Assembly (NCBI GenBank): GCA_016462625.1
Contig: JAEMSV010000025.1
Coordinates: 1 to 46,884 of the forward strand
Direction of reading: 5' to 3'
Source of the DNA: Solirubrobacteraceae bacterium
GTDB taxonomy: Bacteria > Actinomycetota > Thermoleophilia > Solirubrobacterales > Solirubrobacteraceae
Length of the DNA stretch: 46,884 nt
The translations under genes were made by a program, and so were the position numbers. This document shows positions 18,852-27,044 of the stretch, piece by piece; position 1 is the first letter of the stretch, and each line of letters opens with the position of its first letter. Below the pieces are notes generated by a model, which was not told the origin of the DNA, made no database searches, and saw only the letters and a program-made list of their open reading frames with translations.

Positions 18852-19987
18852 CGCAGCACGCGGCGCAGCGCGAGCTTCTTGTGGACCGGCGTTCCGTCGG
18901 ACGGATACAGCGAGACCTCTACGAACACGCGCCGTGTGGTGCGCCACAACGACCGGCCCTCTCGGGTGAGGGTGAGCGTCCGGCTGCGGCTGCGCCCGGC
19001 GGGGACCTCGTAGCCGGTCCGCGCGAGCGTGACGACCCGGCGCTTGCTCCCGATCCGGACGGTGCCCCAGGTCCTGATCGCCAGTGAGCCCTCGCAGGCG
19101 GACCCGCCCGCCGGGCACGCGATGCGAAGCGGCAGACTCGTGCGGCGGTAGATCAGTCGGGTCGAGCGGATCGTCACGCCCGTCGTCGCACCCTGCGGGC
19201 TGCCGGCGTCGGGTGCGCCGGCCCCCGGCACCGGGGCCGTCGGAACCGCATCGGGCCGGGGTACGGTCGCCGGATCGAGGACGGTCCCGCCGGGTGCCTC
19301 CGGCGTCGGCATCTGAAACGCGGCGAACGGCTCGGCGACCAGGGGCGAGAAGGTCTCGCTGTTGCGAACGGGCCCGTTCGGCGTCGTCCCTGGCTGACAG
19401 TCCATGTTGAAGCGCAGCTCGCCGAGCCCGGCACCGAGGCGCTTGCTCGCCGAGATGAACAGGCTGCCGCGGGTCCGGACGGCCGCGCCCGCGCGCCCGG
19501 CCGGCACCGTGGCGGGCAGGGCGCTGGGCCCGGCCTGCAGGAACGTCAGCACCGGGGCGCCGTTCGGGGTCCACGTCGTGTCGGCCAGCGGGGGTGCGGT
19601 GAACACCAGCGGCGTCCCGCCGTCCTCGCCGACGACCGTCGTCGCGGTGCCCTGGACTGTGCGCACCTGCACGCCCTCGGTGCTGCCTGCCGCAGCGAGC
19701 GCGATCCACGCCTTGACCTGGAGCGTTTGCCGACCGGCCCCCAAGACCTTGAGGTAGTCACTCACCCACTGCGGGAACATCGCGTCGATGCGCGTCCCGG
19801 TCAGCGCCACGCGGTCACCGCGCAGCGCTGGGGTGCTGTCGACCGTGACGAGGACGTCTCCCCAGGTGTCGTTCAGGTCGTACAGACAGGCGTTGATCGC
19901 CGTGGAGGACGACGCGCTCGCAGCGGGCGCCGCCGCGGCCGCGAGTGCGGCGAGCACGGCGGTGCCGGATGCCGCGCGGCGGATCAC
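18848..19987 (-). CDS. Secreted protein, iron-box-linked paralogue family (single domain)
   Basis: 379 residues; family not recognised. A signal peptide (about 1-26, ending ASAS) precedes one roughly 165-residue beta-rich domain bounded by two cysteines, Cys34 (NACLYDLNDTWGD) and Cys197 (NMDCQPGTTP). A Pro/Gly-rich linker follows, then a C-terminal domain of about 100 residues with CPAGGSACEGSLAIRT. The paired cysteines probably form disulfides. The GTG at 19987 overlaps the TGA of the upstream paralogue (GTGA) and starts a clean signal peptide; a much longer frame upstream is antiparalogous noise. No membrane anchor, lipobox or LPXTG signal is seen. Identity in blocks such as APPL-x-DTTWTP with the upstream gene shows tandem duplication. 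Placement behind an iron box suggests a role in extracellular iron or haem handling, but ligand binding is unproven. Confidence 0.75.
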   Translation of the reverse strand: MIRRAASGTAVLAALAAAAAPAASASSSTAINACLYDLNDTWGDVLVTVDSTPALRGDRVALTGTRIDAMFPQWVSDYLKVLGAGRQTLQVKAWIALAAAGSTEGVQVRTVQGTATTVVGEDGGTPLVFTAPPLADTTWTPNGAPVLTFLQAGPSALPATVPAGRAGAAVRTRGSLFISASKRLGAGLGELRFNMDCQPGTTPNGPVRNSETFSPLVAEPFAAFQMPTPEAPGGTVLDPATVPRPDAVPTAPVPGAGAPDAGSPQGATTGVTIRSTRLIYRRTSLPLRIACPAGGSACEGSLAIRTWGTVRIGSKRRVVTLARTGYEVPAGRSRSRTLTLTREGRSLWRTTRRVFVEVSLYPSDGTPVHKKLALRRVLR

Positions 19988-21039
19988 GGCACCCGCAGCG
20001 TCAGGGTCCGCGTGATGGTCCTCTCGCCGGTGCTCGGCTGGAGCGAAAGCTTCACGCCGACCTTCTTGCGGGCCTTGCGCAGCGCCTTGCCGTCCTTGCT
20101 CAATTTGAGCGTCACGGACTTCGTCGTCCCGGCGGGAACGGTGTACGTGCCGCTGGCGATCGTCACGGTCCTGCGCGACTTTCCGAGCTTGACCTTCGCG
20201 CTCGTGCGCAGGCGCGCGGAGCCACGGCAGGCAGTCGGGCCGGCCGGGCACGCGATGCTCGTCTTCACCGAGGTCTTCCCGAACGCGAGCTTGGTCGACG
20301 CGATCGAGGCCGGGAGGATTGCGGCGGGCGGCTGGCTCTGGCCCGGGACGACCGGCACGGTGTAGCTCGCGAACGGGGTCGCGGCGCTGGGCGTGAAGGT
20401 GGTGCTGTTCTTCGACGTGCCACCGGGGGTCGTCCCGGGCTGGCAGTCGATCAGGATGCGCAGCTCGCCGCCGCCGACGGAGAACGGGATCGTCGCGAGG
20501 ATGACGATGCTGCCCTTCGGCGTGTACGGCGCGCCGTTGCGCCCGGCGGGCACCGTCCCGGCGATGCCGCCGGGCCCGGCCTGCTGGAAGGTCAGCGCGC
20601 TCGCGGCGGGCGTCCACGTCGTGTCCTCGAGCGGCGGCGCCGTGAAGACGAACGGGGTGGCGGTCATGCCGGTCACCTGCGTGGTCGCGGTGCCGTTGAG
20701 CACACGCATCTGGGTGCCCTCGGCGCTGCCGACCCCGGCGAGCGCGACCCAGGCCGTGACCTTCAGCGTGCGAGCGCCGTCTCCGGGTGCGAGCGAGACC
20801 ATGTAGTTCGCCGCCCACTGCGGCAGCTCCGCGTTGACCAGCGTGTTGGTCAGCGTCGCCTTGTCGCCGTTCTGGACCGGCGTGGAGTCGATCGTGATCG
20901 GGATGTCGCCCCAGGTGTCGTTCAGCTCGTACCAACAGGCGTTGTTGGTGGTCCGGGCGGCCGACGCGGAGGGGGCGGCGAGGGCGAGGAGCGCGCCGGC
21001 CAGGGCGGCGCCAGTGAAGATACGAGAGATGTAAGGCAT
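19984..21039 (-). CDS. Secreted protein, iron-box-linked paralogue family (single domain)
   Basis: 351 residues, the same layout as its downstream neighbour. There is a signal peptide to about residue 27 (APSASA), one domain from Cys35 (NACWYELNDTWGD) to Cys199 (LIDCQPGTTP), a short linker and the conserved C-terminal domain (CPAGPTACRGSARLRT, TYTVPAGTTKSVTLKL). Conserved features with the other three copies are LPxW near residue 74, an AWVAL strand, APPL-x-DTTWTP and TPKGSI. ATG 21039 gives the best signal peptide but overlaps the iron-box repeat at 21031-21046; a GTG four codons earlier is an alternative, and a near-leaderless message is possible. It heads a two-gene unit read toward acpS. 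Function unknown; exported, beta-rich, probably iron-regulated. Confidence 0.75.
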   Translation of the reverse strand: MPYISRIFTGAALAGALLALAAPSASAARTTNNACWYELNDTWGDIPITIDSTPVQNGDKATLTNTLVNAELPQWAANYMVSLAPGDGARTLKVTAWVALAGVGSAEGTQMRVLNGTATTQVTGMTATPFVFTAPPLEDTTWTPAASALTFQQAGPGGIAGTVPAGRNGAPYTPKGSIVILATIPFSVGGGELRILIDCQPGTTPGGTSKNSTTFTPSAATPFASYTVPVVPGQSQPPAAILPASIASTKLAFGKTSVKTSIACPAGPTACRGSARLRTSAKVKLGKSRRTVTIASGTYTVPAGTTKSVTLKLSKDGKALRKARKKVGVKLSLQPSTGERTITRTLTLRVP

Positions 21040-21046
21040 ACCTAAC
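21031..21046. promoter_or_regulatory. DtxR/IdeR-type iron box
   Basis: GTAAGG-CATA-CCTAAC, the same 6-4-6 geometry with one mismatch between the arms. It overlaps the start of the secreted paralogue at 19984-21039 and lies 41 bp past the end of the siderophore exporter permease. Confidence 0.65.
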
Positions 21047-21079
21047 ACGAAGAGTACGGCATGCCCGATTCGTGTGCGG

Positions 21080-21826
21080 TTAGCCCCAGGTGCGCTTGGG
21101 GACGTCGAGGCGCAGCCGCCACAGCGCGAGCCCGCCGAAGACCACCGCGAACCCGAGGAGGACCCCGACCGGCCCGAGCACGTCGCTGACGCCGCCGCCC
21201 TCGAGGATCGCGTCGTTGTAGCCCTCCATCGCCCAGTAGACAGGGGAGATCGGGGCGATCGGCTGGACCCATTCGGGCAGGGCATCGACCGGCACGAACC
21301 CGCCGCCGAGACCGCCGGCGACCATCGCGCCGAGATTCGTCACGGCGTTGACCTGCTGGACGGTGGCGAGCAGCGCGACCGCCGCCAGCCCGGCGAGCAG
21401 GATCATCACGCCGAACGCGACGGCGATCAGCACGATCGCCAGCCACGAGCCGGACACCGCGAAGTCCAGGAACAGCACACCGAAGCCGAACAGGACGACG
21501 TGCTGGGCGGCCAGCAGTCCGGCCGGCACCGCGAGCTTGCCCACGATCAGGTCCCGGCCGCCCATCCCGGCGGCGCGCAGGCGCGACCACGTGCGCCAGC
21601 CGTGCTCGCGAAAGATGCCGAACCCGACGATTCCGACGGCGAAGGATGCGAACACGCACGCCATGCCGGGTACGGTCTGCGCGGAGCCGGGGGCGCCGGG
21701 ATAGCCCTCGGCGGCGAGGGTCGCGGCGAGCGCCGAGGACAACAGCGTCATCAGGATGACCGGCATCCCGACCAGCACCGCGGCGGGGACGGGGTCGCCG
21801 CGCAGCAGGCGGCCCTCGGTGCGCAC
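21080..21826 (-). CDS. ABC-2 type transporter permease (siderophore exporter candidate)
   Basis: An integral membrane protein of at least 248 residues with about six hydrophobic segments (for example VLVGMPVILMTLLSSALAA and GPVGVLLGFAVVFGGLALW), consistent with an ABC-2/DrrB-type export permease. SPVYWAMEGYNDAILEGG before the last segment is typical of the family. It is last in the siderophore operon, directly after its ATPase. The given GTG (21826) is the first conventional start, but an AGGAGG at 21855-21860 sits seven bases before an in-frame CTG at 21847 that overlaps the ATPase stop (CTGA). That would add seven residues and matches the NTGA pattern of the whole operon. The best guess for the substrate is the citrate-hydroxamate siderophore made by the upstream genes. 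Confidence 0.8.
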   Translation of the reverse strand: MRTEGRLLRGDPVPAAVLVGMPVILMTLLSSALAATLAAEGYPGAPGSAQTVPGMACVFASFAVGIVGFGIFREHGWRTWSRLRAAGMGGRDLIVGKLAVPAGLLAAQHVVLFGFGVLFLDFAVSGSWLAIVLIAVAFGVMILLAGLAAVALLATVQQVNAVTNLGAMVAGGLGGGFVPVDALPEWVQPIAPISPVYWAMEGYNDAILEGGGVSDVLGPVGVLLGFAVVFGGLALWRLRLDVPKRTWG

Positions 21827-21843
21827 GATCGCGAGCCAGCCGG

Positions 21844-22737
21844 TCAGAGGACCACCTCCTCACGGCTTGGCGCTGTACCGGTCAGCGCGAGGTACGCGGT
21901 CTCCAGCGACGGCTGGACGAGCTCGACGGCGACGAGGCGCGCGGTCTCCTCCTCAGCGAGTGCGTCGAGGACGGCGGGCAGCTCGGGCCCCGGGGCCGCG
22001 GCCGGGAGGTAGCGCACGTCGCCACCGGCGAACCGCAGCTCGATGGCGGGCTGCGCATGGGCGGCGATGAGCCGGGCCACCGATCCGGTCGCGAGGACCT
22101 CGCCGGCCATCAGCAGGGCGACGCCCGCGTCGAGGTCCTCGACCTCGGGGAGGTAGTGCGTCGCGTAGAGCACCGCGGCGCCCTCGGTCGCGATCCCGCG
22201 GACGACCTCGAGGATCGCCTGCCGGGTCTGCACGTCGGCACCCGCGGTGGGCTCGTCGAGCAGGACCACCGCGGGGCGCGCGACCAGGGCGATCGCGGTG
22301 TGGACCCGCCGCTGCTGCCCGCCGGAAAGCTGCCCGGCGGGCCGGTCGAGGAGGTCGTCGAGCAGCAGCATGCCCGCGAGCTCCGCCGCCCGGGCGCGCG
22401 CCTCACGGGCCGACAGGCCGGCGAGTTCGCCGAACCCGCGCAGGTTGTCGCGCACGGTGAGCGTGGGGTAGATGCCGATGTCCTGGGGCGCGAGCCCGAC
22501 CCGGCGGCGGACCTCCGCGCCGCCGCGCCGGGGGTCGTCACCGAGCACCCGCACCGTCCCGCGGTCGGGCGCGGCGAGTCCGGCGGCGAGGCCGACGAGC
22601 GTGCTCTTGCCCGCGCCGTTAGGGCCGAGCAACGCGCAGACGTCGCCGGGCTCGAGGGTGAGCGAGACGCCGCTGAGTGCCACCCGCTCGCCGTATGACC
22701 GATGGACGTCGTCCAGCCGGAGGGCTGGAGTCGTCAT
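21844..22737 (-). CDS. ABC-2 exporter ATPase (DrrA-type), siderophore exporter candidate
   Basis: A 297-residue nucleotide-binding subunit: Walker A GPNGAGKST, Q-loop LAPQDIGIYPTLTVRDNL, signature LSGGQQRRV, Walker B VVLLDEPTAGAD and H-loop ATHYLPEVE. The Q-loop and long C-terminal extension fit drug/lipid exporters of the DrrA class rather than importers. The ATG at 22737 overlaps the preceding acyltransferase stop (ATGA). Its permease partner follows with overlapping codons. Being the last pair of a siderophore biosynthesis operon, they most likely export the product; export of another metabolite cannot be excluded from sequence. Confidence 0.87.
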   Translation of the reverse strand: MTTPALRLDDVHRSYGERVALSGVSLTLEPGDVCALLGPNGAGKSTLVGLAAGLAAPDRGTVRVLGDDPRRGGAEVRRRVGLAPQDIGIYPTLTVRDNLRGFGELAGLSAREARARAAELAGMLLLDDLLDRPAGQLSGGQQRRVHTAIALVARPAVVLLDEPTAGADVQTRQAILEVVRGIATEGAAVLYATHYLPEVEDLDAGVALLMAGEVLATGSVARLIAAHAQPAIELRFAGGDVRYLPAAAPGPELPAVLDALAEEETARLVAVELVQPSLETAYLALTGTAPSREEVVL

Positions 22738-23345
22738 CCGGCGGTCCGGCGCCGGCGGCTCGTCAGCCGCTCGAAGTCGTCGCGCTCGGCGACCATGAAC
22801 GCGGCGCGCTTGTCCGGGAGCTCGATCTCGCCCTGCCTCTTGTAGCCGAGGAAGGCCAGGAGGGAGAGGAAGTTCTCATTGCGCACGTCGGGCTCGCCGA
22901 CGAGGCGCGTCACGCCCGGCCGCTTGAACAGGAAGCGCATCGTCGCGCGGCCGAGCGACACGCTGTAGCGGCCGAGGTAGTCCTCCTCGCCGATCAGGAC
23001 GTGGCACCCGAGGTCGCCCTCGTGCAGATCGGCGTACGCGCCGAGCACATCGGTGAACGGGTCGTAGACCTCGACGTACCCCACGGGCGTCTCGTCGACG
23101 AAGCCGATGTACGGCGCGCGGCCGGGGTCGTCGAGCTGGCGCTGGATGTAGTCGCGGATCCAGTCGCGCGGCCACTCCATCTCCCAGAACTCGGAGACGT
23201 GCGGGCGGTGCATCCAGGAGTGCAGGAGCTCCGTGTCGTGCTCGGGGTCCATCTGCCGGCACCAGATCCGGCGGTCGAGGACGGAGTCGTGCTCCTCGTA
23301 GGCGGCGCGCTCGGTGAGCAGCGCGGTGGTGACGGGTTCGGTCAT
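22734..23345 (-). CDS. Second IucB/RhbD-like GNAT N-acyltransferase
   Basis: 203 residues, related to siderophore hydroxylamine acetyltransferases. Blocks HSWMHRPHVSEFWEMEW, YVEVYDPFTDVLGAYADLHEGD, CHVLIGEEDYLGRY and VGEPDVRNENF are the GNAT acyl-CoA fold as found in IucB-type proteins. The operon already contains one at 26451, so this copy is extra relative to the rhbA-F set. It may acylate the second hydroxamate arm or add a different, possibly longer, acyl chain, as in the lipidated rhizobactin 1021. That is inference. The ATG at 23345 overlaps the stop of the upstream NIS synthetase and the stop overlaps the next ATPase start. A shared ELPDKRA/QLPDKTA motif near the C-termini links the two copies. 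Confidence 0.85.
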   Translation of the reverse strand: MTEPVTTALLTERAAYEEHDSVLDRRIWCRQMDPEHDTELLHSWMHRPHVSEFWEMEWPRDWIRDYIQRQLDDPGRAPYIGFVDETPVGYVEVYDPFTDVLGAYADLHEGDLGCHVLIGEEDYLGRYSVSLGRATMRFLFKRPGVTRLVGEPDVRNENFLSLLAFLGYKRQGEIELPDKRAAFMVAERDDFERLTSRRRRTAG

Positions 23346-25120
23346 CAGGCCTCCTGCGGGAGATAGGCGAGAGGGTTGTCGACCCAGCCGGCGGCTGACG
23401 CGATCGGCCGCTCGGGGTCGTCGGCGTAGCCGCGGCCGAGCACGCGCACGCGGTTGAGGCAGAGCTTCACGAACGCGGGCGCGTCGATGTCGAACAGCTC
23501 GTAGCGGTCGCCGAGCTCGGCCTCGAAGCGGTCCTGGTACGTGCGCACTGACCGCTCGGCGAGCGCCCAGAATTCCGCTTCGGGAAACCCGAGGTCCTCG
23601 AGCAGGATCTCCGAGAGATAACGGTGCACGCACACGAGCAATCCGCTCTGGATCCACTGCACGATGACCATCGCCTCGACGCCGTCGCCCAGCGCCGCGC
23701 GGGTCGCGGAGGGCATGTCCTCGTGCTCGGGCAGCGGCTCGGCGCTGATGATCGCGTCGTCGACGAAGTCCTTGACGATGAGTCCGTCGGGCACGTCGTC
23801 GCGCAGCACGAGCAGGCAGTTCTGCGCGTGCGGGGAGAACGTCGCGCCGTAGCGGTAGAGCACATGCAGCAGCGGCGGCAGCGAGACCTCGTGGAGTCGC
23901 GAGACCCACTCGGCGGGGCTCAGTCCCGATCGGCGGATGAGCGCCGCGGCGAAGCTGTCGCCCGCAGGGTCGCGGTGCAGCAGCGCGGCGAGCGTGATCG
24001 CCCGCTGGCCGGGCTCGAGCAGCGGGGCGACCGGGTCGCGCCAGATCGCGCCGAGCATCTCGGTGTGCTGATAGGGCACGCCGTCGATCGCGGCGAACGC
24101 GCGGTGCTCGACGCTCACGCTCGCGACCTCGCCGAGCAGCTTCAGGCCGGTCTCGCGCAGGAACGGGTCGGCGTCGCAGCGGCCGCGGAACCACTCGGTG
24201 AGCGCCGGGGCCGCGAGCGCCCGGTCGCGGGGCAGCCCGCGGTGCACGCTCGTGTTCAGGATCGAGAGCGGCAGCTTGAGAAACCGCCGCCCCGGGTCGT
24301 TCGCGTCGGCCAGGGTGCGGATCGACTGCTGGGGCAGGTAGCGCTGGGGTGCCTCGCCGAGCGCGACGAGCTCGCCCCGCGCCAGGTCTCCGGCGTGCAG
24401 CGCGACGATCCGCTCGCGCCACTGCCAGGGGTGGACGGGGAAGTAGATCGCGGTGGCCGGGTCGAGCCCGCCGCCGGCGGCCCGGTCGCGCAGGACGGCC
24501 CAGGCCGCGTCACCGACCTGCTCGCGCACGACCTCGTGGTGGGTCAGGCCGGAGATCGTCCGGGCATCGGCCAGCGCGGGATCCGCGGCGAGCCACGGCA
24601 GCTGGATCGCCCGCTGCGCCTCCGGCGTGTACGCGGCGAGGTCGTCGCCGTCGAAGCCGAGGCGCCCCTTGTTCGCGCAGATCCACGGGTGGCCGCGCAT
24701 CTCGCCCTCGAGCGCCAGGGGGTCGGCGTCGAGCAGCTCGGCGACCGGGCGGCCGTCGCGCAGCTGGACAACGTCGGCGAGCAGCGTCTGCGCGATCTCC
24801 GTGACGAGCCCGGCGGTCGTGGCCGCGTCCGCGCCGATGGCCGGGGCGAGGAGCGCCGTCAGGTCGGCGACGTCGAGCACAGGCTGCTCTTCGCCGTCGG
24901 CACCGACCAAGCGGACCGAGTCCGATGCCGCGCGCCAGTGCCCGAGAGCGCGCTCGGCAGCCGTCCACGTCAGTGCGCGTCCGTCGGGGAGCGTGAGCGA
25001 GAACGCCTCGCCGTCTCGGTCGGGCGCGAGCATGTCCTCGTAGACGAACTCGGTGAGGATCTTCGCCGTGAGCTCGCGGTTCGCGCGCGACCACCGCTCC
25101 CGCGTGAGCGCTTCGAGCAT
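23345..25120 (-). CDS. rhbF: IucA/IucC-type NIS siderophore synthetase (RhbF-like)
   Basis: A 591-residue ATP-dependent synthetase expected to amide-link N-hydroxy-N-acyl-diaminopropane to the citrate intermediate. Motifs are GHPWICANKGRLGF (ATP site), FPVHPWQW, LPQQSIRTLAD, KLPLSILNTSVHRG, SPHAQNCLLVL and LIVKDFVDD, all diagnostic for the IucA/IucC superfamily. The C-terminal FhuF-like/ferric-reductase-associated region ends in DNPLAYLP. The start overlaps the hydroxylase stop as TAATG. Sixth in the operon, it occupies the rhbF position of the rhizobactin 1021 cluster. Confidence 0.92.
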   Translation of the reverse strand: MLEALTRERWSRANRELTAKILTEFVYEDMLAPDRDGEAFSLTLPDGRALTWTAAERALGHWRAASDSVRLVGADGEEQPVLDVADLTALLAPAIGADAATTAGLVTEIAQTLLADVVQLRDGRPVAELLDADPLALEGEMRGHPWICANKGRLGFDGDDLAAYTPEAQRAIQLPWLAADPALADARTISGLTHHEVVREQVGDAAWAVLRDRAAGGGLDPATAIYFPVHPWQWRERIVALHAGDLARGELVALGEAPQRYLPQQSIRTLADANDPGRRFLKLPLSILNTSVHRGLPRDRALAAPALTEWFRGRCDADPFLRETGLKLLGEVASVSVEHRAFAAIDGVPYQHTEMLGAIWRDPVAPLLEPGQRAITLAALLHRDPAGDSFAAALIRRSGLSPAEWVSRLHEVSLPPLLHVLYRYGATFSPHAQNCLLVLRDDVPDGLIVKDFVDDAIISAEPLPEHEDMPSATRAALGDGVEAMVIVQWIQSGLLVCVHRYLSEILLEDLGFPEAEFWALAERSVRTYQDRFEAELGDRYELFDIDAPAFVKLCLNRVRVLGRGYADDPERPIASAAGWVDNPLAYLPQEA

Positions 25121-26454
25121 TACGCGGCCTGCCCCGGACGGCCGGTGCCCGCGTCGGCGTGCGCCTCGGGCGGCGCGCCGAAATGCTGGAAGACGTTGCG
25201 CTCGCGCACGGCGTAGCGCTCCTGGCCGAGGATCGTGTTGATGATCACGGCGTTGCGGTGTGCGCCGAGGCCGAGGTCCGGGGTTCCGACGCCGTGCGTG
25301 TGGAGCTCGGCGTTCTGCACGAACAGGGTCGATGGCGTTCCGTCGCGGAGCTGCACGCGGTACTCGAGGTCGATCCCCGGGCGGCCGTGCTCGTCGAGGG
25401 CCACGAGCGTCTCGGCGTGCGCGATCGGCAGCGGCGCGTCGCGGTAGCCGGTGGCGAACACGACGGCGTCGGCGTGATGGTCGAACTCGGCATCCTCGTC
25501 GCGGTGGCGCAGCCGCAGCCGCCAGCGCTTGCCCGGACCGCCCGATCCGGGGGAAAGCGCGACGACCTCGCACGCGGACCGGTACTGGACGGGGAGCTCG
25601 TCGGTCTCGACGGTGCGCGCGTAGAGGGCGTCGTAGATCCGCTCGCTCGTCTCCATCGAGATGCCCTTGTAGAGCAGGTCCTGGCCGGCGCGCAGCTCGT
25701 CGCGCCGCTCCGCGGGCAGCCCGTGGAAGAACTTCGTGTACTCGGGGGTGAAGTGCTCGAGCCCGAGCTTCGAGTACTCCATCGGCAGGAAACCGCGTGA
25801 GCGGGTGAACCAGTCCAGGCGCGTGTCGGTATCGGCTTCCAGGAGGTCGCAGAAGATCTCCGCGGCGCTCTGCCCCGAGCCGATCACGGTCACCGACGAC
25901 GCGGCTTGCAGCTGCTCGCGGTGGGTCAGGAAGTCGGCGGAGTGCAGCACGGTGGTGCCGAGGTGCGGGACAGCGCACGACGGGACGAACGGCACGCCGC
26001 CGACGCCCAGGACGATGTGGCGCGCGGTGTGCCGCACCGGTCCCGCGGGGCCGTCGACGAGGACCGACCAGCCGCCGTCGCGCAGGGGCTCGATCGCGGA
26101 GACCTGGTGACGGAAGCGCACGCTCGGCAGGCGCTCGGCGACCCAGCGGCAGTACGCGTCGAACTCGCGGCGCAGCAGGTGCAGCCGCTCGTAGAAGTAG
26201 AAGCGGTAGAGCCGGCCGCGCTCGTGCAGGTAGTTCAGGAAGGAGTGCGGACTGGTCGGGTCGGCAAGCGTGACGAGGTCGGCGAGGAACGGCACCTGGA
26301 CCTCGCTGTCGCCGAGCATCAGTCCGGGATGCCAGGCGAACGCCTCGCGCTGCTCGAATACGACGGCGTCGAGCTCGGGCACGCCGTCGAGGAGCGCGGC
26401 GAGGCCGAGGTTGAACGGCCCGAGGCCGACGGCGATGACGTCGTGGTCGGTCAC
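25120..26454 (-). CDS. rhbE: Flavin N-hydroxylase (IucD/RhbE-like, diaminopropane N-monooxygenase)
   Basis: A 444-residue FAD- and NADPH-dependent amine N-hydroxylase. GLGPFNLGLAALL (about 10-22) is the FAD site, VIGSGQSAAEIFCDLL the NADPH site, and FATGYRDAPL the C-terminal conserved block. WHPGLMLGDSEVQVPFLADL is typical of IucD/PvdA substrates. With decarboxylase and aminotransferase genes that make 1,3-diaminopropane in the same operon, the substrate is inferred to be 1,3-diaminopropane or its N-acyl form rather than lysine or ornithine. The GTG at 26454 overlaps the acetyltransferase stop (GTGA). Confidence 0.92.
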   Translation of the reverse strand: MTDHDVIAVGLGPFNLGLAALLDGVPELDAVVFEQREAFAWHPGLMLGDSEVQVPFLADLVTLADPTSPHSFLNYLHERGRLYRFYFYERLHLLRREFDAYCRWVAERLPSVRFRHQVSAIEPLRDGGWSVLVDGPAGPVRHTARHIVLGVGGVPFVPSCAVPHLGTTVLHSADFLTHREQLQAASSVTVIGSGQSAAEIFCDLLEADTDTRLDWFTRSRGFLPMEYSKLGLEHFTPEYTKFFHGLPAERRDELRAGQDLLYKGISMETSERIYDALYARTVETDELPVQYRSACEVVALSPGSGGPGKRWRLRLRHRDEDAEFDHHADAVVFATGYRDAPLPIAHAETLVALDEHGRPGIDLEYRVQLRDGTPSTLFVQNAELHTHGVGTPDLGLGAHRNAVIINTILGQERYAVRERNVFQHFGAPPEAHADAGTGRPGQAA

Positions 26455-27044
26455 GCCGTTGCCTCTTCGCTTGTGCTGGCGCGATCAGAGCCGAACCGGC
26501 GTGCCGCGTTGCTGCGGGTCCAGATCAGGAGCGACGCCGTCTTGTCGGGCAGCTGCAGGATCCCGGCGTCGCGGGCGCCGAGCCGGTTGCAGCAGCGCAG
26601 CATGCGCGTGTTGCGCACGTCCGGCTCACAGAGGACCCGGCCGGCCTCGGGGTCGGCGAGGAGGCGGGCGATCAGCGCGCGGATCAGCAGCTGCGCATGT
26701 CCTGTGCCGATGCGGTCGCCGGGGCCGATCAGCAGGTGGAAGCCGCGGTCGCCGTCGCGCGCGGCGTAGTGGCGGGCCAGTGGGTCGAAGGCCGAGACGT
26801 ACGTCTCGGCGTAGGCGAACGGCACGCCATCGGCGCTCATGAGCCACGGCTCGAGGTGGGGCAGCGCGACCTGCGCCCGCAGGTAGTCCACGGTCGTCTC
26901 GACCGGACCCGCGAGCCCCCACCAGGGCGCGACGTGCTCGGCGTTCATCCAGCCGGACACGAGGTCGGCGTCGCACTCGGGATCGATGGCGGCCGCCGTG
27001 ATCTGCACGGCGCTCCCGCCGATCGTGGCCTCCCAGCCGTTCAC
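26451..27044 (-). CDS. rhbD: Siderophore N-acetyltransferase (IucB/RhbD-like GNAT)
   Basis: 197 residues. It acylates the hydroxylamine made by the adjacent hydroxylase. Evidence: SGWMNAEHVAPWWGL, YAETYVSAFDPLARHY, HLLIGPGDRIGTGHAQ (acyl-CoA loop) and CEPDVRNTRML, as in IucB. The GTG at 27044 overlaps the TGA of the preceding NIS synthetase and starts the conserved N-terminus. It is fourth in the operon, the rhbD position. A second relative lies at 22734. Confidence 0.9.
   Translation of the reverse strand: MNGWEATIGGSAVQITAAAIDPECDADLVSGWMNAEHVAPWWGLAGPVETTVDYLRAQVALPHLEPWLMSADGVPFAYAETYVSAFDPLARHYAARDGDRGFHLLIGPGDRIGTGHAQLLIRALIARLLADPEAGRVLCEPDVRNTRMLRCCNRLGARDAGILQLPDKTASLLIWTRSNAARRFGSDRASTSEEATA

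Noticed and set aside
19988..20935. Upstream extension of the 18848-19987 frame
   Set aside because: It runs out of frame through the neighbouring paralogue; signal peptide and GTGA overlap fix the start at 19987.
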